From Nostoc sp. HK-01 (lineage in GTDB: Bacteria; Cyanobacteriota; Cyanobacteriia; Cyanobacteriales; Nostocaceae), in NCBI GenBank assembly GCA_003990705.1, contig AP018318.1, positions 6,113,501 through 6,177,500 on the forward strand: a stretch of DNA of 64,000 bases, written 5' to 3'. The position numbers and the translations under genes are program-made. The notes under the pieces were generated by a model that was not told where the DNA came from, did no database searches, and worked only from the letters and a program-made list of their open reading frames with translations. Position 1 is the stretch's first letter, and every line of letters begins with the position of its first letter. Shown piece by piece: positions 48,876 through 57,712 of the stretch.

Positions 48876-49561
48876 CAAAGCTGCTTGTGAAATTGAGTTG
48901 ATTGTAATGCTTACTTTGCGGTTATTAGGCATACTAGTAACGCTCTTCTAAGTGTTCGCAGGTTTCAATCGCAGGTAAAAATGGTGATCTAGTTCTGTTT
49001 AATAACTCGTAGTACTCAAATTTACTTTCACTCTCAGTTAATTCATCTGGCATTTTATATGAATATCCAATTTCATCAGTTCTTACTAAACATTTCACGT
49101 AAATTGGGCGGATATATTCAACTATTCCATAATAAATGTTAGCACTTAGTTCACATAGTTTTGTGAAATGATAACCACCAAAATCATCAAACAACCAGTT
49201 ATCAATATCTTCTATAATTAGAATCTCCGTTCCTGGGTCTAGAATAACTCCACTATTTTTATAGAGTTTAACTATTTTTTCCAATATCGAATTTGATCTA
49301 AGAAGGGAGTGTTTACATCTATTGCCAATTAAATAAATAGCATCTTTCCTAGATAATGTAATTTTTAATTCTTTTCCTATATTAGCAGAGTATATTTCAT
49401 ACACAAATTCAGAATTAAGCCAATTTTCCAATTCTTCAACAGACTTCTTCAGTGCCGCCGTATTTTCTAAATTATGGTCTAGCTGAGGTGATATTGATAT
49501 TCTGTACAATAACCTTAACAGATTGTCTCCAGCATTTTTTCCTGGAATAATTTCCTTATTA

Positions 49562-50620
49562 ACCCAAGTTGCTAGTTAGTCTCAAAGAGAGATGACATAA
49601 AGTTAGAGAAACAAGAAAATCCCTCCAGACAAGACAAAGAGGAGGGACAGATGTTAAATGAAATAGTTACGATCTATTCTGTCATAGATGACTTATTAAA
49701 GGCGATCAGCCATAAAGAGGATATTCGTTGTGAAATGAGTGATGCAGAAATTATCACAACGGCAATCATTGCAGCTATGTACTTTGGAGGTAATCATAGT
49801 CAGGCTTGTAGCTACATGAAAGACCATAAATTGATGCCAAGAATGTTAGAAAAATCACGATTTAATCGGCGATTACATCATGTCTCAATGTTAATGAACG
49901 ATTTATTTCATCAAATCGGAATGGCACTAAAAGAAATTAGTGAAAATACGGAATATCTTTTAGACTCGTTTCCTGTACCGATATGTGATCACATTCGCAT
50001 CTTTAATGCCCATCTCATCCAATCACCAGAATATCGGGGTTATATCGCATCTAAGAAACGTTATTTTTATGGAGTCAGAGTACAGTTATTAACTACCAAA
50101 ACAGGTATTCCTGTTGAATTTGTGTTTATGCCAGCCAGTGCGACAGATATCCGGGAATTAGGTGCTTTAACCTTGAATTTACTGCCTGGAACTCAAGTTT
50201 ATGCTGATTGTGCCTATCTTGATTACACTGTGGAAGATGTCTTGCTTGAAACCAGTCAAATCTCGATGCAAGTCATGCGAAAAAGTAACTCTAAACGTCA
50301 AGATGCGCCGTGGACTTACTACATTAAACAGTCTCTTCGTCATTACATTGAAACCGTGTTTAGTGGCATTACCAGTCGTTTTCACAAATCTATTCATGCT
50401 GTGACATTTGAAGGGTTTTTACTGAAGTTACAAGCTTTTATTTTTGCCTACACTTTGCAACGAGCTTTTGTTGACTAAGTTGCTTTCTTTCACTTTCTCT
50501 TCAACTACACTGAACATTCCTGATTGCACTTTCATCAAGGTTGTAGTTCTTACTACCTCTCATTTACCCTGCCTACACAAACCATATTCTTTTTTATCTT
50601 CTATTACCCGCAACTTGGGT
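49562..50620 (+). mobile_element. Complete IS982-family insertion sequence
   Basis: The 1059-bp element starts with ACCCAAGTTGC (49562-49572) and ends with the exact reverse complement GCAACTTGGGT (50610-50620). It is flanked by direct repeats TATTA (49557-49561 and 50621-50625). It contains one transposase gene in a single frame and is apparently complete, hence of recent origin. Confidence 0.9.
49651..50478 (+). CDS. IS982 family transposase
   Basis: 275-residue DDE transposase with ribosome binding site GAGGAGGG. Candidate catalytic residues are Asp105 (LLDSFPVPICDH), Asp186 (VYADCAYLDY) and Glu234 (HYIETVFSGI). The N-terminal segment SDAEIITTAIIAAMYFGGNH and the FNRRLHHV stretch are typical of the IS982 family. 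No frameshift or internal stop is present, so it could be active. Confidence 0.95.
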   Translation: MLNEIVTIYSVIDDLLKAISHKEDIRCEMSDAEIITTAIIAAMYFGGNHSQACSYMKDHKLMPRMLEKSRFNRRLHHVSMLMNDLFHQIGMALKEISENTEYLLDSFPVPICDHIRIFNAHLIQSPEYRGYIASKKRYFYGVRVQLLTTKTGIPVEFVFMPASATDIRELGALTLNLLPGTQVYADCAYLDYTVEDVLLETSQISMQVMRKSNSKRQDAPWTYYIKQSLRHYIETVFSGITSRFHKSIHAVTFEGFLLKLQAFIFAYTLQRAFVD

Positions 50621-50807
50621 TATTAACACCTGCAATAACTTCTAGTAGTAATATGAAAAAATACTTCTTAGCTGTACTGTCTTGAGGCAATACACTGGTT
50701 ACTAGTTTTGATTGATCTTCCGGGAAGCAGCAAATAGAATAATTTACATAATTCGTAATAAGCTCTACAGACGAATTTAGAACACGTATTTCTTGTTGGA
50801 TGTTCAT

Positions 50808-51100
50808 CTTTTATAGTGTATAATTTTATTCCTGTATAGATAGGCTCTATGTAATCTTTGTTTTGATAATGATAGTATGAACAATATAGATAACTCTTGC
50901 CAAAATATACAAAAATTTTATTTTATACACCCTTATTTGGATATTAAACGGAATAGTTCTATAGAATCATATTTGATTTCTGAAAAAGGCTAAGAGATAA
51001 TACGGAGAAAAAGTTTTGTCTAACAGCGAACAATGATAAACCAGCATCTACAAACGAAAGATTGCAGAACTAATTACATCGAGCTATCACAGGCTTTGTG
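50808..51100. other. Intergenic region between the disrupted gene and the DUF433/DUF5615 pair
   Basis: About 290 bp, AT-rich, no gene. On the leftward strand TATACACTATAAAAG just upstream of 50807 could form the -10 part of a promoter for the disrupted gene. Confidence 0.4.
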
Positions 51101-51451
51101 TCATAAAGGCAAATACATTACAACCCCTTTCCATTCTTCTTGCTGGCTGCAATCGATTAGTAGTAGCAACTCATCAATTGCCTGTCGAATGGGCATTCGG
51201 TCATTGACGACAAACATCCCTGCTATTGCCTCTCCTGCAACTAGGCGGTTGTAAGCAAAATCTGGCATCGTTGCACGATCATGGGTCAGAAGGATACGCT
51301 TATTGATTGCTGCCCAAGCTAAAATCACTGGATCATTTAATTCTCGCAAACCAACATCCTGAACCCGAATTAAATCAAGATTGAGTTGACGTAAAAATAA
51401 GCCTCGAATAATGTCACCGTTAAAATTCTCATCACTTAACAGACTAAGCAT
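51101..51451 (-). CDS. DUF5615 family PIN-like protein (putative toxin)
   Basis: 116 residues beginning LSLLSDENFNGDIIRGLFLR, with the conserved Asp in LLSDENF, then LIRVQDVGLRELNDPVIL and ILLTHDRATMPDFAYNRL. DUF5615 proteins have a PIN-like nuclease fold with acidic active-site residues (here Asp and Glu of SDENF and Asp of THDRAT). It follows the DUF433 gene by seven bases, the usual partner order. Confidence 0.88.
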   Translation of the reverse strand: MLSLLSDENFNGDIIRGLFLRQLNLDLIRVQDVGLRELNDPVILAWAAINKRILLTHDRATMPDFAYNRLVAGEAIAGMFVVNDRMPIRQAIDELLLLIDCSQQEEWKGVVMYLPL

Positions 51452-51458
51452 AACTTTG

Positions 51459-51788
51459 CTACTGATTCTGTTGAGATAGTAAACGGTTACGAATTAAGCC
51501 CAGATCAGGTTGGATACTAGATAAACGTTGCTGCACTGATTGGGCTAACTGTTCTCTCTGATTCAAATATGTTTCTACCGCAGCTTGATGACGAAGGTAG
51601 TAGCCAATTGTGTTATAAACATCAGACAAAGATAGAGTCGAATATCGATGCACAATAGATTCAGGAGATGCGCCATCTTGAAACGCTCGAATCACAGTCT
51701 CTAACAAAACCCTTGAATTCCCCACTCGAATCGCTCCAGTTTCATCTTCTCTTAGAGGTGGTATCTCACGTTCCAACACAAGACTCAT
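51459..51788 (-). CDS. DUF433 family protein (putative antitoxin)
   Basis: 109 residues: PPLREDETGAIRVGNSRVLL then ETVIRAFQDGASPESIVHRY and LSLSDVYNTIGYYLRHQAA. The phrase GxSPExIxxxYxxLxLxDVYxxIxYYL is the DUF433 signature (winged-helix-like DNA binding). It is upstream of the DUF5615 gene, forming a VapBC-like toxin-antitoxin unit, though experimental support for such pairs is limited. Confidence 0.88.
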   Translation of the reverse strand: MSLVLEREIPPLREDETGAIRVGNSRVLLETVIRAFQDGASPESIVHRYSTLSLSDVYNTIGYYLRHQAAVETYLNQREQLAQSVQQRLSSIQPDLGLIRNRLLSQQNQ

Positions 51789-51965
51789 GGCTTAACCTTT
51801 CTCCAGTACAAAACAATCGTAACTTAACCTTACAGCACAATACCCGAATTTCTCACCATTATTCCCAAGGCCTAATTCAAGTTTAAATTTCGGTTTTTAC
51901 CGAAACATATTCTAGATCAGGATTATGAGAAGTGAGCAATCCGGGTAAGGCTTCTTGCTGTTTAA

Positions 51966-53291
51966 TTAACGATAATCTGGGGTTTGAATATTCCGCAGAC
52001 GGGCAGCATCACGCATATTATAATCAGCGCGAGTAAAGCGATTTAATTGTTGTTCAAAAAACTCTCGATTTGCTTGCAAATGTTTGGGATTAGGGTCATC
52101 TAAGGGATATAAAAGTGCAGTTCTCAAGGCTTGAATGACCGCAGAAGTAACATTATACATTGAGCGTTGGAAACTAATACCCAACTGAATCAACATATCA
52201 TCTTCACCACGGCAATGTTGTTTATAGTAATCAACAAGATATTGTGGTAAGAAGTGCAACATATCTTGCATTAATAATGTTGGTGGAATACCAGCAGTTC
52301 CTACAGGAAAGACATCGGCGTAGAGAATGCCGTAGTGGAAATCTTTTTGGTCATCGGGGACTTGTCCTGCTTGGGCGTTATAAGATTTTGTGCCTCTAAA
52401 GGGGGCGGTGCGGTAGAACACAGCTTCTACGTAGGGTAATGCTGCTTCATACAGCCAAGTGAAGCCTTTTGATTTGGGGATAATTTCGTAGCATTCGCCA
52501 CAGATATAAACATGATGGTAAATTGGACGACCTGCGATCGCAAATATGCCATTGACCAAAAAGTTCATCGCGTCAGGTACACCCTTAAACCCGCCTTCGT
52601 CATAGATGTCAGACATTTCAAAGAACACTGGGGCCATGACTTCCCAGAACAAGCCGAGGTTAGAGTAGTATGACATCTGGCGGCACTGTTCCAAAAACAT
52701 ATCGGGAAACAGTTTGTACAGTCCCAGCATTACAGGGTTGCCTTGGAAGAACGCTTTAATTGCCCTGTCAGCGTTGGCTTTGTATTCTTCTGAGTCGAGA
52801 TAAGCGTCAAATTGATTAACTGGCGCATACATATGCCGATGCCAAAGCATTGCCCGCATACAAGCTTCAGCAAATTCCATATTTATGCGATCGTGGGATA
52901 AGTGATGCAATAACTTTGGCATTTTCAAGGTTTCACCTTTTTCCATAAATGCCAAAAGTTCAGGATGGGCAGTGGCTTCACCGCGCCAAATTCTTAAATC
53001 AGCAGTATCGCCAGCATAATGATTATGCAGGTCTAAATACTCTTGCGGTAAGAAGTATTTAAAAAAGGCAAATGGCTCTAAAAATACCTGTTCAGCTATA
53101 TATAATAAGTCACGCCAGTAAAAATCCATCGGTACAGCATAAGCTTTATAAATACCGATAATTTGCATTAAGTTTTCTGGCGTGTCCGGCAGCATTGAAC
53201 CCCCTGCTTCTAAACGATGAATTACTTCAGCAAATTCATGACGAGAAGGTGGAAGTTTAGTAGTAACAGTTTTTTCTGGAGTCTGTACCAT
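51966..53291 (-). CDS. cupA: CO2 hydration protein (ChpY/CupA type)
   Basis: 441-residue protein of the CO2-uptake NDH-1 complex, which converts CO2 to bicarbonate at the thylakoid/cytoplasm interface using photosynthetic electron flow. Landmarks are HEFAEVIHRLEAGGSMLPDT, HNHYAGDTADLRIWRGEA, LWHRHMYAPVNQFDAYL and YHHVYICGECYEIIPKSKGF, with many His/Cys/Glu that may hold zinc. The family is specific to cyanobacteria. Length (441) and the linkage to ndhF-ndhD suggest the low-CO2-inducible NDH-1MS form (CupA) rather than CupB (about 380 residues); that choice is inference from recalled lengths. It follows the CDP-alcohol phosphotransferase gene by 27 bases. Confidence 0.85.
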   Translation of the reverse strand: MVQTPEKTVTTKLPPSRHEFAEVIHRLEAGGSMLPDTPENLMQIIGIYKAYAVPMDFYWRDLLYIAEQVFLEPFAFFKYFLPQEYLDLHNHYAGDTADLRIWRGEATAHPELLAFMEKGETLKMPKLLHHLSHDRINMEFAEACMRAMLWHRHMYAPVNQFDAYLDSEEYKANADRAIKAFFQGNPVMLGLYKLFPDMFLEQCRQMSYYSNLGLFWEVMAPVFFEMSDIYDEGGFKGVPDAMNFLVNGIFAIAGRPIYHHVYICGECYEIIPKSKGFTWLYEAALPYVEAVFYRTAPFRGTKSYNAQAGQVPDDQKDFHYGILYADVFPVGTAGIPPTLLMQDMLHFLPQYLVDYYKQHCRGEDDMLIQLGISFQRSMYNVTSAVIQALRTALLYPLDDPNPKHLQANREFFEQQLNRFTRADYNMRDAARLRNIQTPDYR

Positions 53292-53318
53292 GTTAGTTCC
53301 TGGATGTTAAATGTATTT

Positions 53319-53915
53319 TTAGACAGTAGAAATATTGGTTGTTTGTAATTGCTGACGTATCTTTAAAGCATGAAAAATACTCAAAACATCATGCGTCCAA
53401 ACTGGCAATATTAACGTCATTGCAATTTCTTCAATGCTGTAAATAGTTCCAGCGATACAAGTTAGCCATAAAGTTATGCCAGCGTAGTTAAATGCAAACA
53501 GTGCCACAATGGCAATAAATAATGTGATTCCCCAAAACTTGGCTGAATAGGTGTGATAGCTTGCAGGTTTGCCATACTTAATTAAATTAACTATCCACCA
53601 GACGACTTGAGCAAAAATCACCATCAATAAAGGTAGGCGATAAGTAATTAGAATATCCCGATATCCCAGCCAAGCACTCAAAAAGATACAACTAAAAAGG
53701 CAAGTATCAGCCCAGCTATCAGCTTGTCGCAATTTGGCATTGCTAACACCCAACCGCCGGGCAATAATGCCATCAAAAATGTCGGAAAGAAAAGCAGCAG
53801 TAAAACCTACTAAAAACCAAATACTCGTATCACCATCCCAGGCATCCCACAGGAGGAAGGGTGCTATTAAAAAGCGAAATAGTACAAGACCACTGGGAAT
53901 TAAGGTGAGATTCAT
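53319..53915 (-). CDS. CDP-alcohol phosphatidyltransferase family protein, embedded in the CO2-uptake operon
   Basis: 198 residues and about five membrane helices. The CDP-alcohol motif is present as FDGIIARRLGVSNAKLRQAD then SWAD, which fits D-G-x2-A-R-x8-G-x3-D-x3-D except that the Gly is Leu. The aspartates that bind metal remain, so activity is possible but unproven. Helices include LIPSGLVLFRFLIAPFLLW and LLMVIFAQVVWWIVNLI. Family members transfer a phosphoalcohol group to make phospholipids. It lies 36 bases after ndhD and 27 before the CO2 hydration gene, so it is part of the same transcription unit. Confidence 0.85.
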   Translation of the reverse strand: MNLTLIPSGLVLFRFLIAPFLLWDAWDGDTSIWFLVGFTAAFLSDIFDGIIARRLGVSNAKLRQADSWADTCLFSCIFLSAWLGYRDILITYRLPLLMVIFAQVVWWIVNLIKYGKPASYHTYSAKFWGITLFIAIVALFAFNYAGITLWLTCIAGTIYSIEEIAMTLILPVWTHDVLSIFHALKIRQQLQTTNISTV

Positions 53916-53951
53916 ATTTTCTCCTGTATCTGTTGCGTAAATCTATTGTTA

Positions 53952-55454
53952 CTATTTCAACGCAACTTCAGGAATTACGGTTTTCTCCGCTGGGATAATT
54001 GCCGCTACCATTGCTGTGGTAGTGGGTTCACTCCATCGCACTAACCAAGTAGGTTGGACTCCCAAAAAGATGATTAAGCTCGCCAAAATTAGTGCTGGTA
54101 CTTTCTCAGACCACAATACTTTGGGATAGTAAGCTAAATCATTGTCGAGTCTGCCAAAACAGGTGCGGTTAAGGAGGATAACGAAATATACCGCAGTCAA
54201 GCCACTGGCGACGACACACAATATTGTCGGGATGGGGAAGACTGAGAAGCTACCTTGAAAGACGATAAATTCAGCGATAAATCCTGTTAAACCGGGAATA
54301 CCAGCACTAGCCATACCACTTAATACGAGTAAGGCACTAATTAAAGGTATGCCACGAATTGGACTCATTAAACCGTTGAGTTTATCTAATTCTCTTGTGC
54401 CAGCTTTGGCTTCCACGACTCCTACTAAATGGAAGAGAATTGCAAGAATGATGCCGTGGCTAAACATTTGGGAAACTGCACCGACTAAGGCCAGGGAGGT
54501 ACTAGCGGCACTGGCTAGTAATACATAGCCCATATGACCGATAGAACTGTATGCTACCATCCGCTTGATATCTTTTTGGGCGATCGCCACTACTGCCCCA
54601 TATATTGCGCTAATTGCCCCCCAAATTGCCAAGGTTGGGGCAACAGTACTCCAAGCGTTGGGGAACATCCCCATCCCAAACCGCAATAAACCGTAGGTTC
54701 CCAGTTTTGCTAACACACCACCTAACAAAATTGCAATGGGTGCGGAAGCTTCAACGTAAGCATCAGGTAGCCATGTATGGAAGGGAACCAAGGGAATTTT
54801 TATACCAAAACCGAGGATGATTCCTGATAGTAAGAGAAGTTGCAGTCCCGCAGAGAGGGTTTGAGTAGATACCGCATCAATGGCAAAGCTAGTGGAACCT
54901 GTCAGCCACACCATACCCAAGAAGGTTGCCAAAATTAATGCGCCGGAAACAGCAGTGTAAATCAGAAACTTAATTCCGGCATAAGCCCGTTTTTCGCCGC
55001 CCCAAATCGAAATTAATAAATAGAAGGGGATTAATTCGAGTTCGTAGAACAGGAAAAACAGGAGTAAGTTTTCCGCGAGGAATGCCCCAGCAACGCCACC
55101 GCTAACCAACAAAATCATTGAGTAAAATAAGCGGGGGCGTTCAGTGTTTTGATTACTGCTGTAAATAGCAATCCAAGTGAGGAGGCTATTTAAAACCAGC
55201 ATTAATATTGATAGCCCATCTACTCCTAATTGGTAGCTTAAACCTAGGGTTTCATTCCAAGGTAAATATTCTTGAAACTGCATCCCAGGAGTGCTGAGGT
55301 CAAATTTAAATAGGATGAATAGATTCCACAACAGGATTAAACCAGATATGGTAAGGGCTACCAAGCGCACGCGATTTGGTGGAATGGCATTACTAGGCCA
55401 AAACCCAATAATTAAAGCAGCGATGATTGGTGTCCAGATTAAAACACTCAGCAT
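53952..55454 (-). CDS. ndhD: NDH-1 subunit NdhD (NuoM-like), CO2-uptake form
   Basis: 500-residue proton-pumping subunit of the NDH-1 complex in the thylakoid membrane. It has about fourteen hydrophobic helices. Conserved landmarks are FFLFYELELIPFYLLISIWG (Glu in the helix), LPDAYVEASAPIAILLGGVL with KLGTYGLLRF, the lysine in AIAQKDIKRMVAYSSIGHMG, and SGMASAGIPGLTGFIAEF. Length and gene order match NdhD3 better than NdhD4 (about 500 versus 537 residues in Synechocystis, from memory). It follows ndhF by 37 bases. Confidence 0.9.
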   Translation of the reverse strand: MLSVLIWTPIIAALIIGFWPSNAIPPNRVRLVALTISGLILLWNLFILFKFDLSTPGMQFQEYLPWNETLGLSYQLGVDGLSILMLVLNSLLTWIAIYSSNQNTERPRLFYSMILLVSGGVAGAFLAENLLLFFLFYELELIPFYLLISIWGGEKRAYAGIKFLIYTAVSGALILATFLGMVWLTGSTSFAIDAVSTQTLSAGLQLLLLSGIILGFGIKIPLVPFHTWLPDAYVEASAPIAILLGGVLAKLGTYGLLRFGMGMFPNAWSTVAPTLAIWGAISAIYGAVVAIAQKDIKRMVAYSSIGHMGYVLLASAASTSLALVGAVSQMFSHGIILAILFHLVGVVEAKAGTRELDKLNGLMSPIRGIPLISALLVLSGMASAGIPGLTGFIAEFIVFQGSFSVFPIPTILCVVASGLTAVYFVILLNRTCFGRLDNDLAYYPKVLWSEKVPALILASLIIFLGVQPTWLVRWSEPTTTAMVAAIIPAEKTVIPEVALK

Positions 55455-55491
55455 GGTAGTTTAGGGATTTATAACCACAGATGACAAATGA

Positions 55492-57351
55492 CTAAAACAT
55501 CAACTCTAAAAATTGCACCCCCCAGTATGGCCATGTAACCCACATTCCTAAAAGACCAATGCCTAAGAGGACAGTGAAGGCATAGGTTTGAGTTTGACCA
55601 GAGGTGCTGTATTTCAAACCTTCTCCACCAAGTAAGGAGAATAAACCAACGAAGTTAACAATGCCATCAACTACAAAGCGGTCAACCATATCAGCGAATC
55701 TAGCCAGTTGGGCAACACTGAAAATGATGGTCATCCGGTAGAGTTTGGGGGTGTAAAAGTCGTAAGCCAACAAGTCTTGCAAACCTTTCCAAGGTAGGCG
55801 AACTGGTTTGGGAATATTGCCGAGGTAAATTACACCACCGACGCTACAACCGAAAATACTCGACCAAATTAGTAGAAGTGCAACATCTTTATTCAGGGTT
55901 GCCCAGTCTGGTAACAGGGATAAGCTTTGCAACACTAAAGGCAAATGCAGGACAAATCCGAATAAAATCACCATTGGTAGTACCATCGGCCAGTGAACTT
56001 CCGGAGATCGCTCACTCATTTGCTTGGGTTTACCACCAAAAATCAAGCCAAATTCTCTAGATAAACTAACGGCTGTCAACGCGTTAACGGCTATCACTAT
56101 CCCGACTAACCAAGGCTGAGTAGCCCATAATCCATCGGTTAATTCCACTAATGCCCAAAAGCTACCTAGTGGTGGGAAACCAATTAGTCCTAATGTGCCA
56201 ACGATAAACGCTAAACCAGAAATGGGGCGACGTGACCAAAGTCCGCCTAGTTGAGTAACATCTTGGCTGATGCTGTTCCAAATAATGCCCCCGGTACTCA
56301 TCACCAACAGCGCAGCAGATAAGGCGTGAGTCAGAACTAGTAACAGTGCAGCATCATCTTGCTGTGTGCCTACAGCGATAAATACCAAGCCCATGTAAGC
56401 ACTCACAGAATAAGATTGGCAGCGTTTAACGTCAATTTGGGCGATCGCAATTAACGAAGCACCAATTGCTGTCACTGCACCAATCGCTACCATGACAGTA
56501 GAAACTAGAGGTGACAAAGTTAACACAGGTTGTAGTTTAATCAGCACCCATGCGCCACTAGCTACTACTACTGAGTTCCGCAAAATTGTACTGGGAACAG
56601 GGCCTTCCATCGCTTCATCTAACCACAAATGAAGGGGGAATTGGGCGCATTTACCCATCGGCCCAGCAATCAAGGCTAAACCTACTAAAGTAATTACTGT
56701 GGGGTCAACTTCAGCAGTTTTTGCCCATACAGCGAGTTCGTTGTAATCCCATGTTCCGGCTAGAGGCCATAATCCTAAGACCCCTATCAACAAAAACAAG
56801 TCTCCTACCCGCTTGGTTAAGAAAGCGTCTCTCGCCCCACTAACTACCAAAGGTTGACTAAACCATAAGCCAACTAGCAGGTAGGTTCCTAAAGTCAGGA
56901 CTTCTAGAATTACATAACTGAAGAACAAATTATTGCATAAAGCTAAGGCACACAATCCCGCTTCAAATAAACCTAATAAAGAATAGAAGCGTCCCCAACC
57001 CCAATCCATTTCCATGTAGCCAATGGCATAAATTTGCGCCAGCAAATTTAACCCCGCAATTACTACCATTGCGCCTACACTAATTGACGAAATTTCGATA
57101 GCAATGGTAAGGTCTAAACCAGCTGTTGATAGCCAATGAATAAATACTTCTTGGGATGGATGATTCCAAGTTGCTTGTAAGGCGATCGCACTATGGAGAA
57201 ACGCCAAAAAAGTCATTACTAAATTTACATAACCTGCGGGTCTTGGCCCAGTCTTACGAATGATCCCTGGCGACCAAGGTACGGCTAACAATCCGCCAAT
57301 TAAGGCATATAAAGGAACTAGCCAAACAGTCTCTAGTAGAAACTGAGCCAT
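55492..57351 (-). CDS. ndhF: NDH-1 subunit NdhF (NuoL-like), CO2-uptake form
   Basis: 619 residues from ATG 57351 (MAQFLLETVWLVPLYALIGG), which has an AGAGGT ribosome binding site; an ATG eight codons upstream at 57375 is less likely. It is the distal antiporter-like subunit, with landmarks FFSYVILEVLTLGTYLLVGL, PLHLWLDEAMEGPVPSTILR, IAQIDVKRCQSYSVSAYMGL and a C-terminal long helix region ending LLGIGLLGMWVTWPYWGVQFL. As first gene of the operon it is followed by ndhD, the CDP-alcohol enzyme and the CO2 hydration gene. The operon organisation is that of the inducible ndhF3-ndhD3-cupA unit. The '3' assignment is inference. Confidence 0.9.
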   Translation of the reverse strand: MAQFLLETVWLVPLYALIGGLLAVPWSPGIIRKTGPRPAGYVNLVMTFLAFLHSAIALQATWNHPSQEVFIHWLSTAGLDLTIAIEISSISVGAMVVIAGLNLLAQIYAIGYMEMDWGWGRFYSLLGLFEAGLCALALCNNLFFSYVILEVLTLGTYLLVGLWFSQPLVVSGARDAFLTKRVGDLFLLIGVLGLWPLAGTWDYNELAVWAKTAEVDPTVITLVGLALIAGPMGKCAQFPLHLWLDEAMEGPVPSTILRNSVVVASGAWVLIKLQPVLTLSPLVSTVMVAIGAVTAIGASLIAIAQIDVKRCQSYSVSAYMGLVFIAVGTQQDDAALLLVLTHALSAALLVMSTGGIIWNSISQDVTQLGGLWSRRPISGLAFIVGTLGLIGFPPLGSFWALVELTDGLWATQPWLVGIVIAVNALTAVSLSREFGLIFGGKPKQMSERSPEVHWPMVLPMVILFGFVLHLPLVLQSLSLLPDWATLNKDVALLLIWSSIFGCSVGGVIYLGNIPKPVRLPWKGLQDLLAYDFYTPKLYRMTIIFSVAQLARFADMVDRFVVDGIVNFVGLFSLLGGEGLKYSTSGQTQTYAFTVLLGIGLLGMWVTWPYWGVQFLELMF

Positions 57352-57499
57352 GAAATTACCTCTAGATTTAAACAAAATTTAAGGCTACGGAATCAAGGAG
57401 CTTTGATCCCGACGCTAACCACTATTCAAAAACGCAAGTTTATATTTGCTTAATTTTGTTAGATTAAGCTTACCTTTATATGAAACAAAATGGAATTAC

Positions 57500-57606
57500 T
57501 TGATTAGATAAATCAACGATAATTAGTCTAATTAATTCTTATATATCTATGGATTGAAATAATAAATCTTATCTATTGATTAATATCTATGGCAAAACCA
57601 TAGATA
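57500..57606. promoter_or_regulatory. Palindromes upstream of the ndhF operon (possible operator)
   Basis: TTGATT-AGATA-AATCAA (57500-57516) is a perfect inverted repeat of the size LysR-type regulators use. TATCTATGG occurs at 57544-57552 and again at 57584-57592, where it pairs with CCATAGATA (57598-57606). In cyanobacteria the inducible ndhF3 operon is repressed by the LysR-type regulator NdhR/CcmR; linking these repeats to it is inference. Confidence 0.4.
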
Positions 57607-57712
57607 AATTCAGATAGTAATCATTATTCCTCTCTTGGGTTAGTTGAAGTGAGTTACGAGGACTGATATAGTGAAAGTCTTTGAATTTTTGGAAAAGTCA
57701 AGATTTTTAATT

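Larger units (their letters stand above)
48934..50807 (-). pseudogene. Gene split by an IS982-family insertion (uninterrupted form would be 269 residues)
   Basis: The N-terminal part lies at 50621-50807 (MNIQQEIRVLNSSVELITNY and on to LLLEVIAGVN). The C-terminal part lies at 48934-49556 (through LYRISISPQLDHN and ending CEHLEERY). Removing the element at 49562-50620 together with one copy of the five-base duplication (TATTA) joins the two halves in frame as VIAGVN-KEIIPGKNAGDNLLRLL-YRISIS: 187 plus 623 bases make exactly 270 codons including the stop. The joined protein is soluble, without motifs I recognise. The C-terminal half could still start from the TTG at 49509, but the gene is almost certainly inactive. 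Confidence 0.88.

Noticed and set aside
51033..51254. 73-codon rightward frame
   Set aside because: Antisense to the DUF5615 gene, which has recognisable family motifs.
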